Positions 43,912 to 54,813 of a stretch of 64,000 nt of DNA are shown piece after piece. A program made the position numbers and the translations under genes. The notes below the pieces were generated by a model, which did no database searches, was not told where the DNA came from, and saw only the letters and a program-made list of their open reading frames with translations. Each line of letters opens with the position of its first letter. Position 1 is the first letter of the stretch. The stretch lies in assembly GCA_029266475.1 (NCBI GenBank), contig JAQSWU010000003.1, forward strand, positions 39,182-103,181, in the 5' to 3' direction. The stretch is from Rickettsiaceae bacterium. Lineage in GTDB: Bacteria; Pseudomonadota; Alphaproteobacteria; Rickettsiales; Rickettsiaceae.

Positions 43912-45945
43912 TTAAAATACTAGGATTAATGAAACTAGCACGATTAATAGATAAGAAAACAATACTGTTACTCGCTGACCAAAGAATACACCTAAATCAT
44001 TAACCTTACTTTTATTCGAGAGCGCTGCAATCTTATCATTAAGGATAGTTACTTCCTTACAAGCTTGTCTATAACCATTGAAATCATTTTCTATTAATTT
44101 ACTATCAGAAATAATATTGATAAGCTGACTAAGGTTACCAGCGCCGCCTGCATCAATTAGATCCTTCTTTAATATCGATTTTAATTTAGTATTATGCAGA
44201 TTTTCGTTAAATAGCTCGACCAATCTGCCAGATAATAATACGCTTAGATTATTAAGGTTAATAGATGGAATCTGTTGAGAAGCTAGAAAAATATAGCTCA
44301 GTGCAGATAGGGATGGATTAGAGGCAATTTGAGGATAATCCTTAAGAGTACTTATTTTTAATTCTCTTTTAAGCTTGAGCTTACAAGCTATATAACCCAT
44401 TATATGCCTATCAATAACTTGGGCTTGCGGGTTGCTTCCGGCAATTTCATTTAATGCATTTAGCAAATCTGTAATATTAGTAACATACCGCCCTCCAAGA
44501 TTGTTACTCAAACATGGCAGCTCTGGATTAAGAGTATATATAAGCCTTTCAAGCGTAAAACCAGGAATAGAGGGATTGTAATATTTCAATGAATCTTCTA
44601 AATTTAGAAAATAATCTGTAAATTCTGAGTAAGTAGGATTATTTTCAGTAATAAAAGCCCAATATTTCTTACTCAATATTTTTAGCACTGAATCGAGATA
44701 ATCAGTTCTCTTTACGACTAGGCATGAGTAAAATACTGTTGGAATAGATAAAACGCTTGCTGAAAAATTCTTAAGACGCATTGGAGCGGCCTTATCGAAT
44801 GCTGTCAACAATTTGAATAAACTTTCTTCCCGGTCCTGGTTATACGAATATTTATAATTAGCCTGTTCACTAAATATTTCGTTAATAGATTCTGTTAATT
44901 TAGTTTTTATTAGACTTCTTTGAATCCATTTTGTTAATCTTTCTTCCTTCATAAATTGGGTTGCTTGATCCCAACTTATATGCATAGAGTAAGCAAGAGC
45001 ACGACAGGTTTGAAAGTTCATTTCGTTAAAAACAATCGGACTAACCGCATCAAGGTTATCGCTGCTAACTATTTTAGTAACTTTACCATTAACCCAGTCC
45101 AGAATGTTACGGATTCGCCAGCGCTCATTTGGGGTATCAAATAATATGCCTTTTAATAAATTTTTAAAATCTGGGCTTATTTTTGTTTTACCGGCAAGAA
45201 TATTAAAACTTCCACTTTCTAGCCGAGCTAGATCATATTGCTGCTCAGAGTATTTAGCCCAGTTCTGGTTTCCAGTCAATGCGTAAAGGACAACTACTCC
45301 TAATGCATAAATATCGGCGCTAATATCTCCTGTAACCCTACCATAAGGCAGGCAACCTGCTATCTCAGGGGCGAGCAAATAATTCTCTTGGAAAAAATGA
45401 GGTGGAGAGGTGAAAAATTCTCTACACATAATTTTACTCTCAGAGGTAAAAATAACATTACTAGGGGATATATTACCTATCTCTATATTATTTTTCTCAC
45501 AGAACTGGATTAAGCTAGTGATAGGAATGATTATCTGCTCCTCTATCTCGCTATTAGTCATTACGCCGTAGCTTGCGATCCTACGCATAAGATTATTGCT
45601 GTGATCGTATTTTTTAACTATCACGACTAAGCTATACTCATTAGTAACGCTAATTTTAGTAATCCCATAAGCTATTGGGACGTTAACAGAGTAAAGGCTC
45701 ATGTTTTTCAGGGAACTCAGCCACCTTATTCCATAAATATTATATTTTTCAAAGATGATTGCGTAGAACTCCTCTGATGTATCTATATGTCTTGCTATAT
45801 AATACTTACATAATTCATTATTAAGCTCTGTTACAGGTTCAGAAAGGCTAATTTTATAAAATTTATCTATATGGTCAGGTTGTTCGCTTCGCGGAAGCGA
45901 AATCGCATTGGTATTATTACCTTCTAGCTCAATCGCTTCTTCCAT
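43912..45945 (-). CDS. Tail-anchored pseudokinase (protein-kinase fold) coupled to mreC
   Basis: 677 residues. The first ~300 have the outline of a eukaryotic-type protein kinase: the activation-segment end LLAPEIAG (APE motif) and the helix-F motif DISADIYALGVVVLYALTG are well kept. The catalytic HRDxKxxN is replaced by EIGNISPSNVIF, the DFG by CREF, and no glycine loop is seen, so catalysis is unlikely. Residues ~300-640 are helical and unrecognised. The last ~18 residues (FSYLLIVLVSLILVF) are a single membrane anchor, so the protein faces the cytoplasm. The start overlaps the end of mreC by 17 bases. A role in cell-shape control is inferred from this coupling only. Confidence 0.8.
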   Translation of the reverse strand: MEEAIELEGNNTNAISLPRSEQPDHIDKFYKISLSEPVTELNNELCKYYIARHIDTSEEFYAIIFEKYNIYGIRWLSSLKNMSLYSVNVPIAYGITKISVTNEYSLVVIVKKYDHSNNLMRRIASYGVMTNSEIEEQIIIPITSLIQFCEKNNIEIGNISPSNVIFTSESKIMCREFFTSPPHFFQENYLLAPEIAGCLPYGRVTGDISADIYALGVVVLYALTGNQNWAKYSEQQYDLARLESGSFNILAGKTKISPDFKNLLKGILFDTPNERWRIRNILDWVNGKVTKIVSSDNLDAVSPIVFNEMNFQTCRALAYSMHISWDQATQFMKEERLTKWIQRSLIKTKLTESINEIFSEQANYKYSYNQDREESLFKLLTAFDKAAPMRLKNFSASVLSIPTVFYSCLVVKRTDYLDSVLKILSKKYWAFITENNPTYSEFTDYFLNLEDSLKYYNPSIPGFTLERLIYTLNPELPCLSNNLGGRYVTNITDLLNALNEIAGSNPQAQVIDRHIMGYIACKLKLKRELKISTLKDYPQIASNPSLSALSYIFLASQQIPSINLNNLSVLLSGRLVELFNENLHNTKLKSILKKDLIDAGGAGNLSQLINIISDSKLIENDFNGYRQACKEVTILNDKIAALSNKSKVNDLGVFFGQRVTVLFSYLLIVLVSLILVF

Positions 45946-46795
45946 CTCTTTCTTCTTTTATTTTGATAATGCTGATAAATTCTAAAGATTTTATATCTAA
46001 AAAAGGTAATGCATAAAAGTTATTACTACTTGTCTTAACTATTCTAGCTACTGGTAGTCCAGAAGGGTAATATTTACCATCACCTGAGGTGATTACCAGT
46101 TCTGAATCACGTATTTGCGTATTCTCAGGTAAGTATAATAATTCTAATTTATTGCTATTATTACCTGCCAAGATACATCTTTCTCTGGATATAGAGGTAA
46201 TAACAGGTATTCTTGAGTTAAAATCATTTACGAAGAGAATTCTTGAATGCTCAGGATTAACTTCAATGACTCTACCAATAACCCCTTTATCGTTTAAAAC
46301 TACTTGCTCTTTTTCTATGCCCTGGTTCTGGCCAGCCGAAATTATTGCAGATTTTACAAACGGCCCGGGGGTCGTAGCAAGAAGCCTTGCTGAAATAAAC
46401 TCATATTTTTGCTCCTTTACAAAGGATAATAACTCTTTCAATTTAATATTTTCAGACTGTAGTATTAAATTCTCCTCACGAGCCTTTTCAAGGGCAGCAA
46501 GCTTTTGCTTAAGGAGAATATTTTCTTTGCGGGATTCAAGCAAGTCTTCAACAATAACCTTACTAGAACTTAAACCTAAGGTAATTTTATTTACCGGCCA
46601 GACAATGATTTTCACAAATTGATCAGTAACTGATCTGCCCATCTCAATTATCTGTACTCTATTAAGAGAGGCGACGAGCAAGACAAAAGCTATCGCAATA
46701 AAGAATAAAGCCACAAATTTGCGAACAATAGACCATATGAGTTTTAGCAAGGATTTTATATTGCTACCTCCTGGCCTATTAGGTGCGATACTCAT
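45929..46795 (-). CDS. mreC: Rod shape-determining protein MreC
   Basis: Periplasmic scaffold of the elongasome. The 288-residue protein has one N-terminal transmembrane helix (FVALFFIAIAFVLLVASL), a coiled coil at ~85-120 (ESRKENILLKQKLAALEKAR), then the two beta-barrel domains with ATTPGPFVKSAIISAGQNQGI and NDKGVIGRVIEV, both diagnostic. It follows mreB after 11 bases. mreD, mrdA (PBP2) and rodA are not adjacent. Confidence 0.93.
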   Translation of the reverse strand: MSIAPNRPGGSNIKSLLKLIWSIVRKFVALFFIAIAFVLLVASLNRVQIIEMGRSVTDQFVKIIVWPVNKITLGLSSSKVIVEDLLESRKENILLKQKLAALEKAREENLILQSENIKLKELLSFVKEQKYEFISARLLATTPGPFVKSAIISAGQNQGIEKEQVVLNDKGVIGRVIEVNPEHSRILFVNDFNSRIPVITSISRERCILAGNNSNKLELLYLPENTQIRDSELVITSGDGKYYPSGLPVARIVKTSSNNFYALPFLDIKSLEFISIIKIKEERDGRSD

Positions 46796-46806
46796 TATGT
46801 TAACTA

Positions 46807-48276
<1,470 letters not shown>

Positions 48277-49371
48277 TTAGAGTTTCTCTTGGTGCGATAA
48301 AATCACAAAAATTGAAGAAAGTAAGATAAACATCATTGGAACAAAGTAAGCCAGCAATGGATGAATACCAAATGAAATTAAGATATTAGCAAGCAATTCG
48401 GTTGCAAATTGGATAACGAACCCAATAATACAGGCTTGCACAAGTAGAGAAAAATTTTTGTTGTTTCTCGGGTTTATATTTATAAAACATGCTGCAAGCA
48501 AAACCATAACTACCATGTAAAAAGGCTTTAGAAGTAATTTGTAATAGTAATTTTGATACTGCAAGCTAACTAATCCTAAGGCATGAAGTTGTTTAATCAC
48601 CCTTGAAAATTCCCTAAGTGGAATAACTTCTGGGATAGCAAAGCTTTTGATTATACTTGTAAAAGTAATCGAGGTAGGAACGGCATAATCCTCAATTTTT
48701 TGAGGCTGCATAGATTTATCGTAAAATATTGTATTTTTTAACTTTAGTTCATTATTAGACAGAATCCCATAGGCTGCATCTATTCGTTGCTCATACTTAT
48801 TGTCTTTTGTGATAATAAGTAAAGTAACTTTATTCAATTTCATATCTTTCAATGATATATTTTCTGCGATTATAATTTTCTTATAGTGGTTACTTTCTTC
48901 ATGGAGTAATAAACCATCATTAGAAAGCATTGCTATATTTTGCTGTTTTTTAATAAACCTAACCTCAAGCTTCTCGCAGACGGACAATAAAGCAGCAGCA
49001 AGGGGGTTTAAGAATAGTATTAATATTAAACCAAATATAGTAATTAAACTGATTGAAGGTAATAATATTTGCCACAACGATAAACCAGTATTTTTAAGAG
49101 CAATTAGTTCTCTGCTTCTTGACAATTTATCCAAGAATAAAATTGAGCTAATCAAAGCAACTAAAGTTGAGGCTTCCTGGATAAGAAACGGGATTTTATA
49201 GCTTATAAGCTGGATTAAATATGGAAATGGTATATTGGATGATCTGTTTTTATTAAGTACGTCGATAGTACTTGATATAAAGAATATTATTACAAGAATA
49301 CCTAGTATTTGTGCTAAGGCTTTTAGGTGATTTTTAAAAAGATACTTGTAAAGAGTTTTATGGAGAAGCAT
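48277..49371 (-). CDS. LPS export permease of the LptF/LptG family
   Basis: Inner-membrane component of the Lpt lipopolysaccharide transporter. The 364-residue protein has helices at ~20-35, 55-80 and 95-125, a periplasmic domain at ~130-270, then three C-terminal helices, the LptF/G layout. The conserved TLVALISSILFLDKLSRSRELIALKNTGLS segment (read in pieces) is the coupling helix region. LptG is favoured by the C-terminal PFYMVVMVLLAACF and FGIHPLLAYFVPM, but LptF cannot be excluded. The presence of Lpt suggests LPS or a related outer-leaflet glycolipid. A tRNA gene lies 20 bases upstream. Confidence 0.85.
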   Translation of the reverse strand: MLLHKTLYKYLFKNHLKALAQILGILVIIFFISSTIDVLNKNRSSNIPFPYLIQLISYKIPFLIQEASTLVALISSILFLDKLSRSRELIALKNTGLSLWQILLPSISLITIFGLILILFLNPLAAALLSVCEKLEVRFIKKQQNIAMLSNDGLLLHEESNHYKKIIIAENISLKDMKLNKVTLLIITKDNKYEQRIDAAYGILSNNELKLKNTIFYDKSMQPQKIEDYAVPTSITFTSIIKSFAIPEVIPLREFSRVIKQLHALGLVSLQYQNYYYKLLLKPFYMVVMVLLAACFININPRNNKNFSLLVQACIIGFVIQFATELLANILISFGIHPLLAYFVPMMFILLSSIFVILSHQEKL

Positions 49372-49391
49372 TTTTAACTCTATCAGTCAGG

Positions 49392-49467
49392 TGGTGGGCT
49401 TGGCAGGGATCGAACCTGCGACAACACCGTTATGAGCGGTGCGTTCTAACCACTGAACTACAAGCCC
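49392..49467 (-). tRNA. tRNA with CAU anticodon, probably tRNA-Ile2 (or elongator Met)
   Basis: The minus strand reads GGGCTTG...CAAGCCC with discriminator A and an encoded CCA. The D-arm is TAGTTCAGTGGTTAGAACG, the anticodon stem CACCG/CGGTG with loop CTCATAA, and the T-arm GCAGGTTCGATCCCTGC. The body resembles alphaproteobacterial tRNA-Ile more than Met or fMet, so it is probably the isoleucine tRNA whose C34 is modified by TilS to read AUA. The CAU anticodon alone does not decide. Confidence 0.88.
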
Positions 49468-49693
49468 TTGTAAAACTAGTCTTAGCCTAATCCGTGATAA
49501 GTAAAACCTTGTGAAATATACATAATCTTTTAAAGTAAGTCTAGTATTTTTTTCTAGTTCTTACAGAAAAGCATTTATGCTGGATCATTTAAGTTTTCTA
49601 GCAAACCATTCATAGTTAGTAACGATTTATTAATAGTTTCCGCTTATAATTCTTCATTAATGAAAAATGCTAAATCAATAATTAACTAAAAAT

Positions 49694-49903
49694 ATGCTAA
49701 TTTTAATAGGTTTATTCATATTAGTGTTCTCTGTAACCGGAAGCTTTAGAGAAGTAGAAAGTCAGCTTGCAGTAGGTTGGCAACAGACAGAAGCGCTTAT
49801 TATAGTCGGTTCGGTAGAGTTTACGAGAGAGATAATATTTGAACACGAAAGACCTTCATTTAGAAAATATGATGCAGCTATAAATAGACCGACAAAAGAA
49901 TAG
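49694..49903 (+). CDS. Possible small membrane protein upstream of motB (69 aa)
   Basis: A short frame starting with a hydrophobic helix (MLILIGLFILVFSVTG) followed by a charged stretch, ending 12 bases before motB. There is no ribosome-binding site ahead of its ATG and no known relative in my recognition. It may be a leader peptide, a remnant, or not translated at all. The rest of the gap 49372-49693 holds only the tRNA. Confidence 0.35.
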   Translation: MLILIGLFILVFSVTGSFREVESQLAVGWQQTEALIIVGSVEFTREIIFEHERPSFRKYDAAINRPTKE

Positions 49904-49915
49904 TAAGGTTTTTGA

Positions 49916-50842
49916 ATGTCAGACAATAAATCAACCATAATTATAAAAAAAGTAAAAAAAGGTGGCCATGGTGGACATCATGGTGGCGCTTGGAAAGTAG
50001 CATATGCTGACTTTGTAACTGCAATGATGGCCTTTTTTTTATTACTTTGGCTCCTTTCATCAGCATCTGAAAAAACTCTGCAAGGGCTTGCCGACTATTT
50101 CACGCCAACCGTAGGCCTTAAAGACCAAATGGGTGTAGGGGTTAAGGGGGGCTCAAACCCAAATTTTAAAGACGGTATTAGCGCTTCTTCCAAGGGCAGC
50201 GACGCTCTAGTTTATGGCGCACCACATGGTGGCGCCACTCCCCAAGCGCCGCAAGCTACAAGTATTATTGATATGCAGGATGAGGAAAACTTCTCAAGCA
50301 TCCTGAAAGATTTAAAAGAAGAAGTCCAAAAAGATAAAACTTTAAATGAACTTGCTGATAATATTTTAGTTGATATGACGCCTGAAGGCTTACGTATCCA
50401 AATAGTAGATGATGCAGATAAACCAATGTTTAAGCCTGGTACTAACGAGCTTCAGCCATATATGAAAAAAATACTTGCTCTTGTTGGTAAGATTGTACGT
50501 ATTTTACCTAATTATGTTTCTATTTCAGGCCACACTAGAAAAGAGCCTAAGGATAAACAAACCCCTGAGAGCGATCAATTAAAGTGGGTTCTTTCAGCCA
50601 TGCGCGCCAATTCAGTCCGTGAGTATCTAGCTGATGGCCATATTAACCCTGAGCAGATTCTAAGAATTGTTGGAAAAGCAGATTTTGAACCACTTGATCC
50701 AGCCGATCCTGAAAATATCAGAAATATCAGAACTTCTATAGTGCTTCTTAAAACTTCCCTCTTAAGCACCCAAAAACAAATGGTACCTTCAAAATTACTT
50801 GAAGATAGAAAAGCTGAGCAGAAAGCAGAAGAGAAAAAATAA
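49916..50842 (+). CDS. motB: Flagellar motor protein MotB
   Basis: Stator subunit that binds peptidoglycan and conducts protons. The 308-residue protein has a Lys/Gly/His-rich cytoplasmic start, a single transmembrane helix WKVAYADFVTAMMAFFLLLWLL (given across residues ~26-47) with Asp32 at exactly the position of the E. coli proton-binding residue, then a linker and an OmpA-like domain with ISGHTRKEP, SAMRANSVREYLADGHI and IVGKADFEPL. motA is not adjacent. The presence of the functional Asp argues for a working motor in a flagellated member of the order. Confidence 0.93.
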   Translation: MSDNKSTIIIKKVKKGGHGGHHGGAWKVAYADFVTAMMAFFLLLWLLSSASEKTLQGLADYFTPTVGLKDQMGVGVKGGSNPNFKDGISASSKGSDALVYGAPHGGATPQAPQATSIIDMQDEENFSSILKDLKEEVQKDKTLNELADNILVDMTPEGLRIQIVDDADKPMFKPGTNELQPYMKKILALVGKIVRILPNYVSISGHTRKEPKDKQTPESDQLKWVLSAMRANSVREYLADGHINPEQILRIVGKADFEPLDPADPENIRNIRTSIVLLKTSLLSTQKQMVPSKLLEDRKAEQKAEEKK

Positions 50843-51046
50843 GGTAAGTAGAAACCTTTTATTTGAAATAAATTTTTCTCCGAAACTTAAGGGCGCACTT
50901 AAATAGTCTGCTTTACACAATATGTTAAATAAAACCTTTTGTGTGAAGCGCTTTTCAACTCCTTTGTAAGCTATAAAGATTATATTATTATACGATATTT
51001 ATATTTAATCTAATAATTACCTCTTCAGAATAGAAGATTAATTAAA

Positions 51047-51577
51047 TCAGGATTTCTCTTTCTGTAAAGATTGCAAAATCTCATAAATATCATTTTCAAG
51101 CACTTTCTTCTCAAGCGAACCTCTTAAGTGATATATGATTTTGTTGTCTTTTACTATCAAAGTTTCAGGGATACCTTCTGTGCCAAGAGCAGGAAGTAAA
51201 GCACCGTTATTATCGAGTAAAACATCTTTAAATAATTCTTTAGTTTCAGCAGGAACATTGCTTATATCATCAAGGTATAATATACCATAGGCCGGTAAAG
51301 GGTATTTTTCTAACATTTCCTTTAATAAAGGCTTTTCACGATTACAATATCCACACCAGGTCGCAAATACATTGATAATATATATAGGATCTTTAATTGA
51401 ATGAAGAAATATATTTTCCTTATTTTTAGAGCTATAAAGCTCAACATTTGGTAAATCCTTTTCGATCAAATCCTTAGCTAGGTGCGCACCTTTATAAACT
51501 ACCGAAGTACTTAAAAAAATTATAATAGCGATAGCAACGAATAGAGGTAATAAAAACTTTAGACTTTTAATTTTCAT
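51047..51577 (-). CDS. Membrane-anchored thioredoxin-like protein (TlpA/CcmG type)
   Basis: Periplasmic disulfide reductase, 176 residues. An N-terminal anchor helix (FLLPLFVAIAIIIFLSTSV) is followed by a thioredoxin fold with Cys75 and Cys78 in FATWCGYCNREKP and a cis-Pro in EGIPETLIV. The spacing and the GIPET motif are those of CcmG/DsbE, which reduces apocytochrome c; a general TlpA role is the alternative. Its ATG overlaps the stop of the preceding 132-codon gene (ATGA), so translation is coupled. Confidence 0.88.
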   Translation of the reverse strand: MKIKSLKFLLPLFVAIAIIIFLSTSVVYKGAHLAKDLIEKDLPNVELYSSKNKENIFLHSIKDPIYIINVFATWCGYCNREKPLLKEMLEKYPLPAYGILYLDDISNVPAETKELFKDVLLDNNGALLPALGTEGIPETLIVKDNKIIYHLRGSLEKKVLENDIYEILQSLQKEKS

Positions 51578-51972
51578 CGTGATTGTCCTTTTTGATTAGC
51601 AACTGGGCTTAAGGGTTTTGGTAATGTATATCCGCTAACTAACTTAACTGGATCAATAAAATTAGCAATTCCTAAAGCTTCAAGCCCGGCAAATGGTGAA
51701 CTTTGTATAGTTTGAAATATCTGGTCTAAAGTTGGGACTAAGATAAGTACAGGATTAGACCTAGACATTACTGACTGTATAAACTGCACTATATCTTCAT
51801 TATTTTCAAACATATTGCCAAATGCACTCATCGTCGAACCTCCGCCCTCACTATAAAGGTTAGTGGTTCCTGAAGTATTTTCCCCTGCCCTATCCTTATA
51901 ATAGGCATTAAAGCCCATAGAATATATGCTGTTTAAGTTACTTACATTACCGAATGCTACTTTGGAAATCAT
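51574..51972 (-). CDS. Hypothetical protein between a DMT transporter and a thioredoxin (132 aa)
   Basis: Unrecognised, soluble-looking protein without signal peptide or Cys. It has a Ser/Gly/Asn-rich N-terminal third and a more hydrophobic helical second half (NEDIVQFIQSVMSRSNPVLI). Reality is supported by its tight packing: the start lies 10 bases after the DMT transporter stop, and the end overlaps the thioredoxin gene by 4 bases. A function linked to the redox protein is conceivable but unproven. Confidence 0.65.
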   Translation of the reverse strand: MISKVAFGNVSNLNSIYSMGFNAYYKDRAGENTSGTTNLYSEGGGSTMSAFGNMFENNEDIVQFIQSVMSRSNPVLILVPTLDQIFQTIQSSPFAGLEALGIANFIDPVKLVSGYTLPKPLSPVANQKGQSR

Positions 51973-51982
51973 ATTTTCATCT

Positions 51983-52885
51983 TTAATCTTTACTCTCGAT
52001 AACCAAACCTTCCGCTTTAGGCTTAAAAATTAATATTTTTGGCTTTTTTAAGGTTATTATTGCGACTCCAGTAATTGTTATAACACTACCTATAATCAAG
52101 TTATCAGTAACCATCTTATTCATAAAGCCTATTGCAAAGCTTAAACCAAAGACTGGAACTAATAATAAGAAAGGCGCTACACTTGCGACCGGATAATTCT
52201 GTAATAACCTAAACCACAAACCAAAGCCTACAACGCTTGAGAATACCATATAGAAGATCGATAGGAAAGCACTTAATGGTAAATCCACTAATAACTTTAA
52301 TGAAGTTGTCTCAAAAACAAGGCTTATGCTTAGTAACATAATACTTGAGATAATAGAAGAGTAAGCCATCATCGATAAAATATTAAATTGCCCAAGTTTT
52401 TTTACCTGTATATTGAATAGAGCGAGAGCAGCTGCAGAAATGACTGAGAGAAATACTGCAAAATAATTTCCACTAGTCTCGGGATCGCCAGCAATAGTCA
52501 AAATTCCTGCGAAAGCGACTACTATACCTAAGGCAATTTTTTGGCTAATTTTCTCTCCTAAAAATATTGCCCCTAATATGGCTGTAAGAGGTACTGATGA
52601 CTGAATTATAATTATACTTGCGCTTAAGTCAACCTTAAGCCAGATACTTAAGAATAAAAGCCCATGATGAAGTACGCCAAGCGTTAGGGCTATTAAGCCT
52701 AAGTCTTTTATATTTAAAGTAGTTTTAGGTACAAAGGGTAGCAATATTAAGGCTACGCATATAAACCTTAGAGCTAAAATCATAAATGGTGGTATTACAT
52801 CTAAGCCAAGTTTAGCCATAAGAAAATTTCCACCCCAAATCGCTGCAACCGCAAGCCCTGCCAAAATATCTATAAATTTCAACAT
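51983..52885 (-). CDS. EamA/DMT-family transporter
   Basis: Ten-helix inner-membrane carrier of 300 residues built of two EamA halves. The first starts IWGGNFLMAKLGLDVIPP and includes FLGEKISQKIALGIVVAFAGI; the second has YSSIISSIMLLSISL through VFGLSFAIGFM. Family members move amino acids, nucleotide sugars or SAM; Rickettsiales encode many paralogues, and substrate cannot be read. First gene of a three-gene unit. Confidence 0.88.
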   Translation of the reverse strand: MLKFIDILAGLAVAAIWGGNFLMAKLGLDVIPPFMILALRFICVALILLPFVPKTTLNIKDLGLIALTLGVLHHGLLFLSIWLKVDLSASIIIIQSSVPLTAILGAIFLGEKISQKIALGIVVAFAGILTIAGDPETSGNYFAVFLSVISAAALALFNIQVKKLGQFNILSMMAYSSIISSIMLLSISLVFETTSLKLLVDLPLSAFLSIFYMVFSSVVGFGLWFRLLQNYPVASVAPFLLLVPVFGLSFAIGFMNKMVTDNLIIGSVITITGVAIITLKKPKILIFKPKAEGLVIESKD

Positions 52886-53147
52886 ATTTCTATTAACCTA
52901 ATCATAATTATAATACTAATAGAAGTAAATTAAGCAATAACTATATACTTATTTAGTAAATAAATAGTAAACTTAATTTTGCGATTTTATGGAAATATTT
53001 TTCTAGTTTCTCCATACAATGAAATTGCTTATAAGCTTAAAAGCAACCCTACGTCTATAACCCTTGTGAAATTTAATGCTTGACTTTTTGTTAATTTATA
53101 TTAATGTAGTTTAAATTCACAATAAATTATATTAAGATTATATAGAA

Positions 53148-54695
53148 ATGACCAACTTACAAGATATTTTAGAAGATTATTTATTTAGCGGTATTAATCA
53201 TATAGATTCATCAGGAAATACTGTACTTCATTACGCAGTTATGAATAATAATTTTGAATATTGCAGGATACTTCTTGAAAATAAAGCTAATATTACAGTT
53301 CAAAATGGCAAAGGGGAATCGCCTATAGCTTACGCAGCTAAATATGGTAGACCGGAAATAATGAACTTATTTTTAGCTAATATAGCAAATATAAATGAGA
53401 TCCATGAACATAATGGATACTCCCTTCTTCATTATGCAGTACAACAAAATAACCTAAAAGTAATTGAGTTACTTTTAGAAAATGGGGCAAATATTGATTT
53501 GCCTAGTAGCCAGGGTAAAGGTAATGTGTCTCCTCTAATTTTGACTATTCAAAAACATAGGCTTGAACCGTTAAAAATGATGCTTCCTTTAATTAATGAT
53601 ATTAACCAAAAGGACGATCAAGGCTGGACCTTGTTACATCATGCTGCACATCAAGGTAACACTGAAGCAATAGAATATTTAGTAAGTCAGGGGGCTGCAA
53701 TTGATGCAAGTGATCTAAATGGCTACACCCCCCTTCATATTGCTACAGAGGATAATTGTTATGAAGCTGTTAAAACATTGATTGATAATGATGCAGATTT
53801 ATATTGCATAAATATTCACGATAAATATACGCCTTTAGAAATTGCTCTAAAAAATAACAACCGAAAGCTTGTAGAATTGCTTGTTACTGAAGGCGCGAAT
53901 ATATGTTCGTTAGGAATGTTCCCAGACATACGCACTAATCTTTCATACACTTTCATTATGCTCAATAATGCTTTACTAACCAAAAACCCACCGTCAATAT
54001 TTCTTGCGCTTAACCAACAAGAGATTGATCAAAATAAAGAACTAATTTTATCCGCTCTCACGGGGCAACTAAAATTCAATAATGATCAGAATGCTACTGT
54101 TAATGCAGCAAAATATATTCAAGAGATTTCTCCTGAAGCTGATATCATCGAGCTTATGATCAATGCTAATCATAAGTATGACGATTTACCTGCTATAAGA
54201 ACACTCATAAAAAACGAGGAGCTTGGTCAATATCTTAACAAGCAAAATTCCAAATCCTTAATCAAGGTAACAGAGAAAGAACTAGTAAAAGAAGGGCTAA
54301 GCTATGGCCGCCCCACTGTAGAAGGATATTTAAGTCATCTAAAAAGACTGTTTGAACAATCCATTCCTACCAACGCCCAAGATCTTATTAATGAAATAGA
54401 TGCACTAATGGCTAAGCAAAAAACTTGTTCTTTACAAAGTTTGTTATTTAAGAAACTAGCTTGTCAAGCTGCTAAATCTGATCAAGACTTTGCAGCAATA
54501 GTCAAACTACTTCAAGATGCTAAGCACATATATCTAGACGCTTGCAGCCAAAGAGAGGTGATACTAACCTTTGAAGAGGCTCAAGCTGAGACAAAGCTTA
54601 TAAATGCGCTGCAAGATCATTCCTTTGAGGATGATTTAAGTCTGGTTGGTCAAAATTATATAAAAACCCTTGATCTAAAGGCAGAAATTGAATGA
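53148..54695 (+). CDS. Ankyrin-repeat protein 3 (515 aa)
   Basis: Seven ankyrin repeats lie at residues ~20-250 (TVLHYAVMNNNFEYCRILLE, SLLHYAVQQNNLKVIELLLE, TLLHHAAHQGNTEAIEYLV and others). A repeat-free C-terminal region of ~260 residues follows. From ~295 (QNKELILSALTGQL) this region resembles residues ~460 onward of the ankyrin protein at 1784, so the two share more than the repeats. No signal peptide. An ATATAGAA stretch before the ATG is not a good ribosome-binding site. Role presumably in the host cell; no direct evidence. Confidence 0.85.
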   Translation: MTNLQDILEDYLFSGINHIDSSGNTVLHYAVMNNNFEYCRILLENKANITVQNGKGESPIAYAAKYGRPEIMNLFLANIANINEIHEHNGYSLLHYAVQQNNLKVIELLLENGANIDLPSSQGKGNVSPLILTIQKHRLEPLKMMLPLINDINQKDDQGWTLLHHAAHQGNTEAIEYLVSQGAAIDASDLNGYTPLHIATEDNCYEAVKTLIDNDADLYCINIHDKYTPLEIALKNNNRKLVELLVTEGANICSLGMFPDIRTNLSYTFIMLNNALLTKNPPSIFLALNQQEIDQNKELILSALTGQLKFNNDQNATVNAAKYIQEISPEADIIELMINANHKYDDLPAIRTLIKNEELGQYLNKQNSKSLIKVTEKELVKEGLSYGRPTVEGYLSHLKRLFEQSIPTNAQDLINEIDALMAKQKTCSLQSLLFKKLACQAAKSDQDFAAIVKLLQDAKHIYLDACSQREVILTFEEAQAETKLINALQDHSFEDDLSLVGQNYIKTLDLKAEIE

Positions 54696-54813
54696 GCCTT
54701 ATGTAAAAACTAAGACGCTAAACACCTAATTAATTTGAAGAGCTTGGTAGGAGAGCAAGGGTTAGCATCCCCCCAGCTCTCAAACTACGAAGTGTATATT
54801 GAACTTATTATGC

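Noticed and set aside
54745..54782. GAGAGC...GCTCTC inverted repeat after ankyrin gene 3
   Set aside because: The stem is only six or seven base pairs around a long loop, with no T-run on either strand; too weak to call a terminator.
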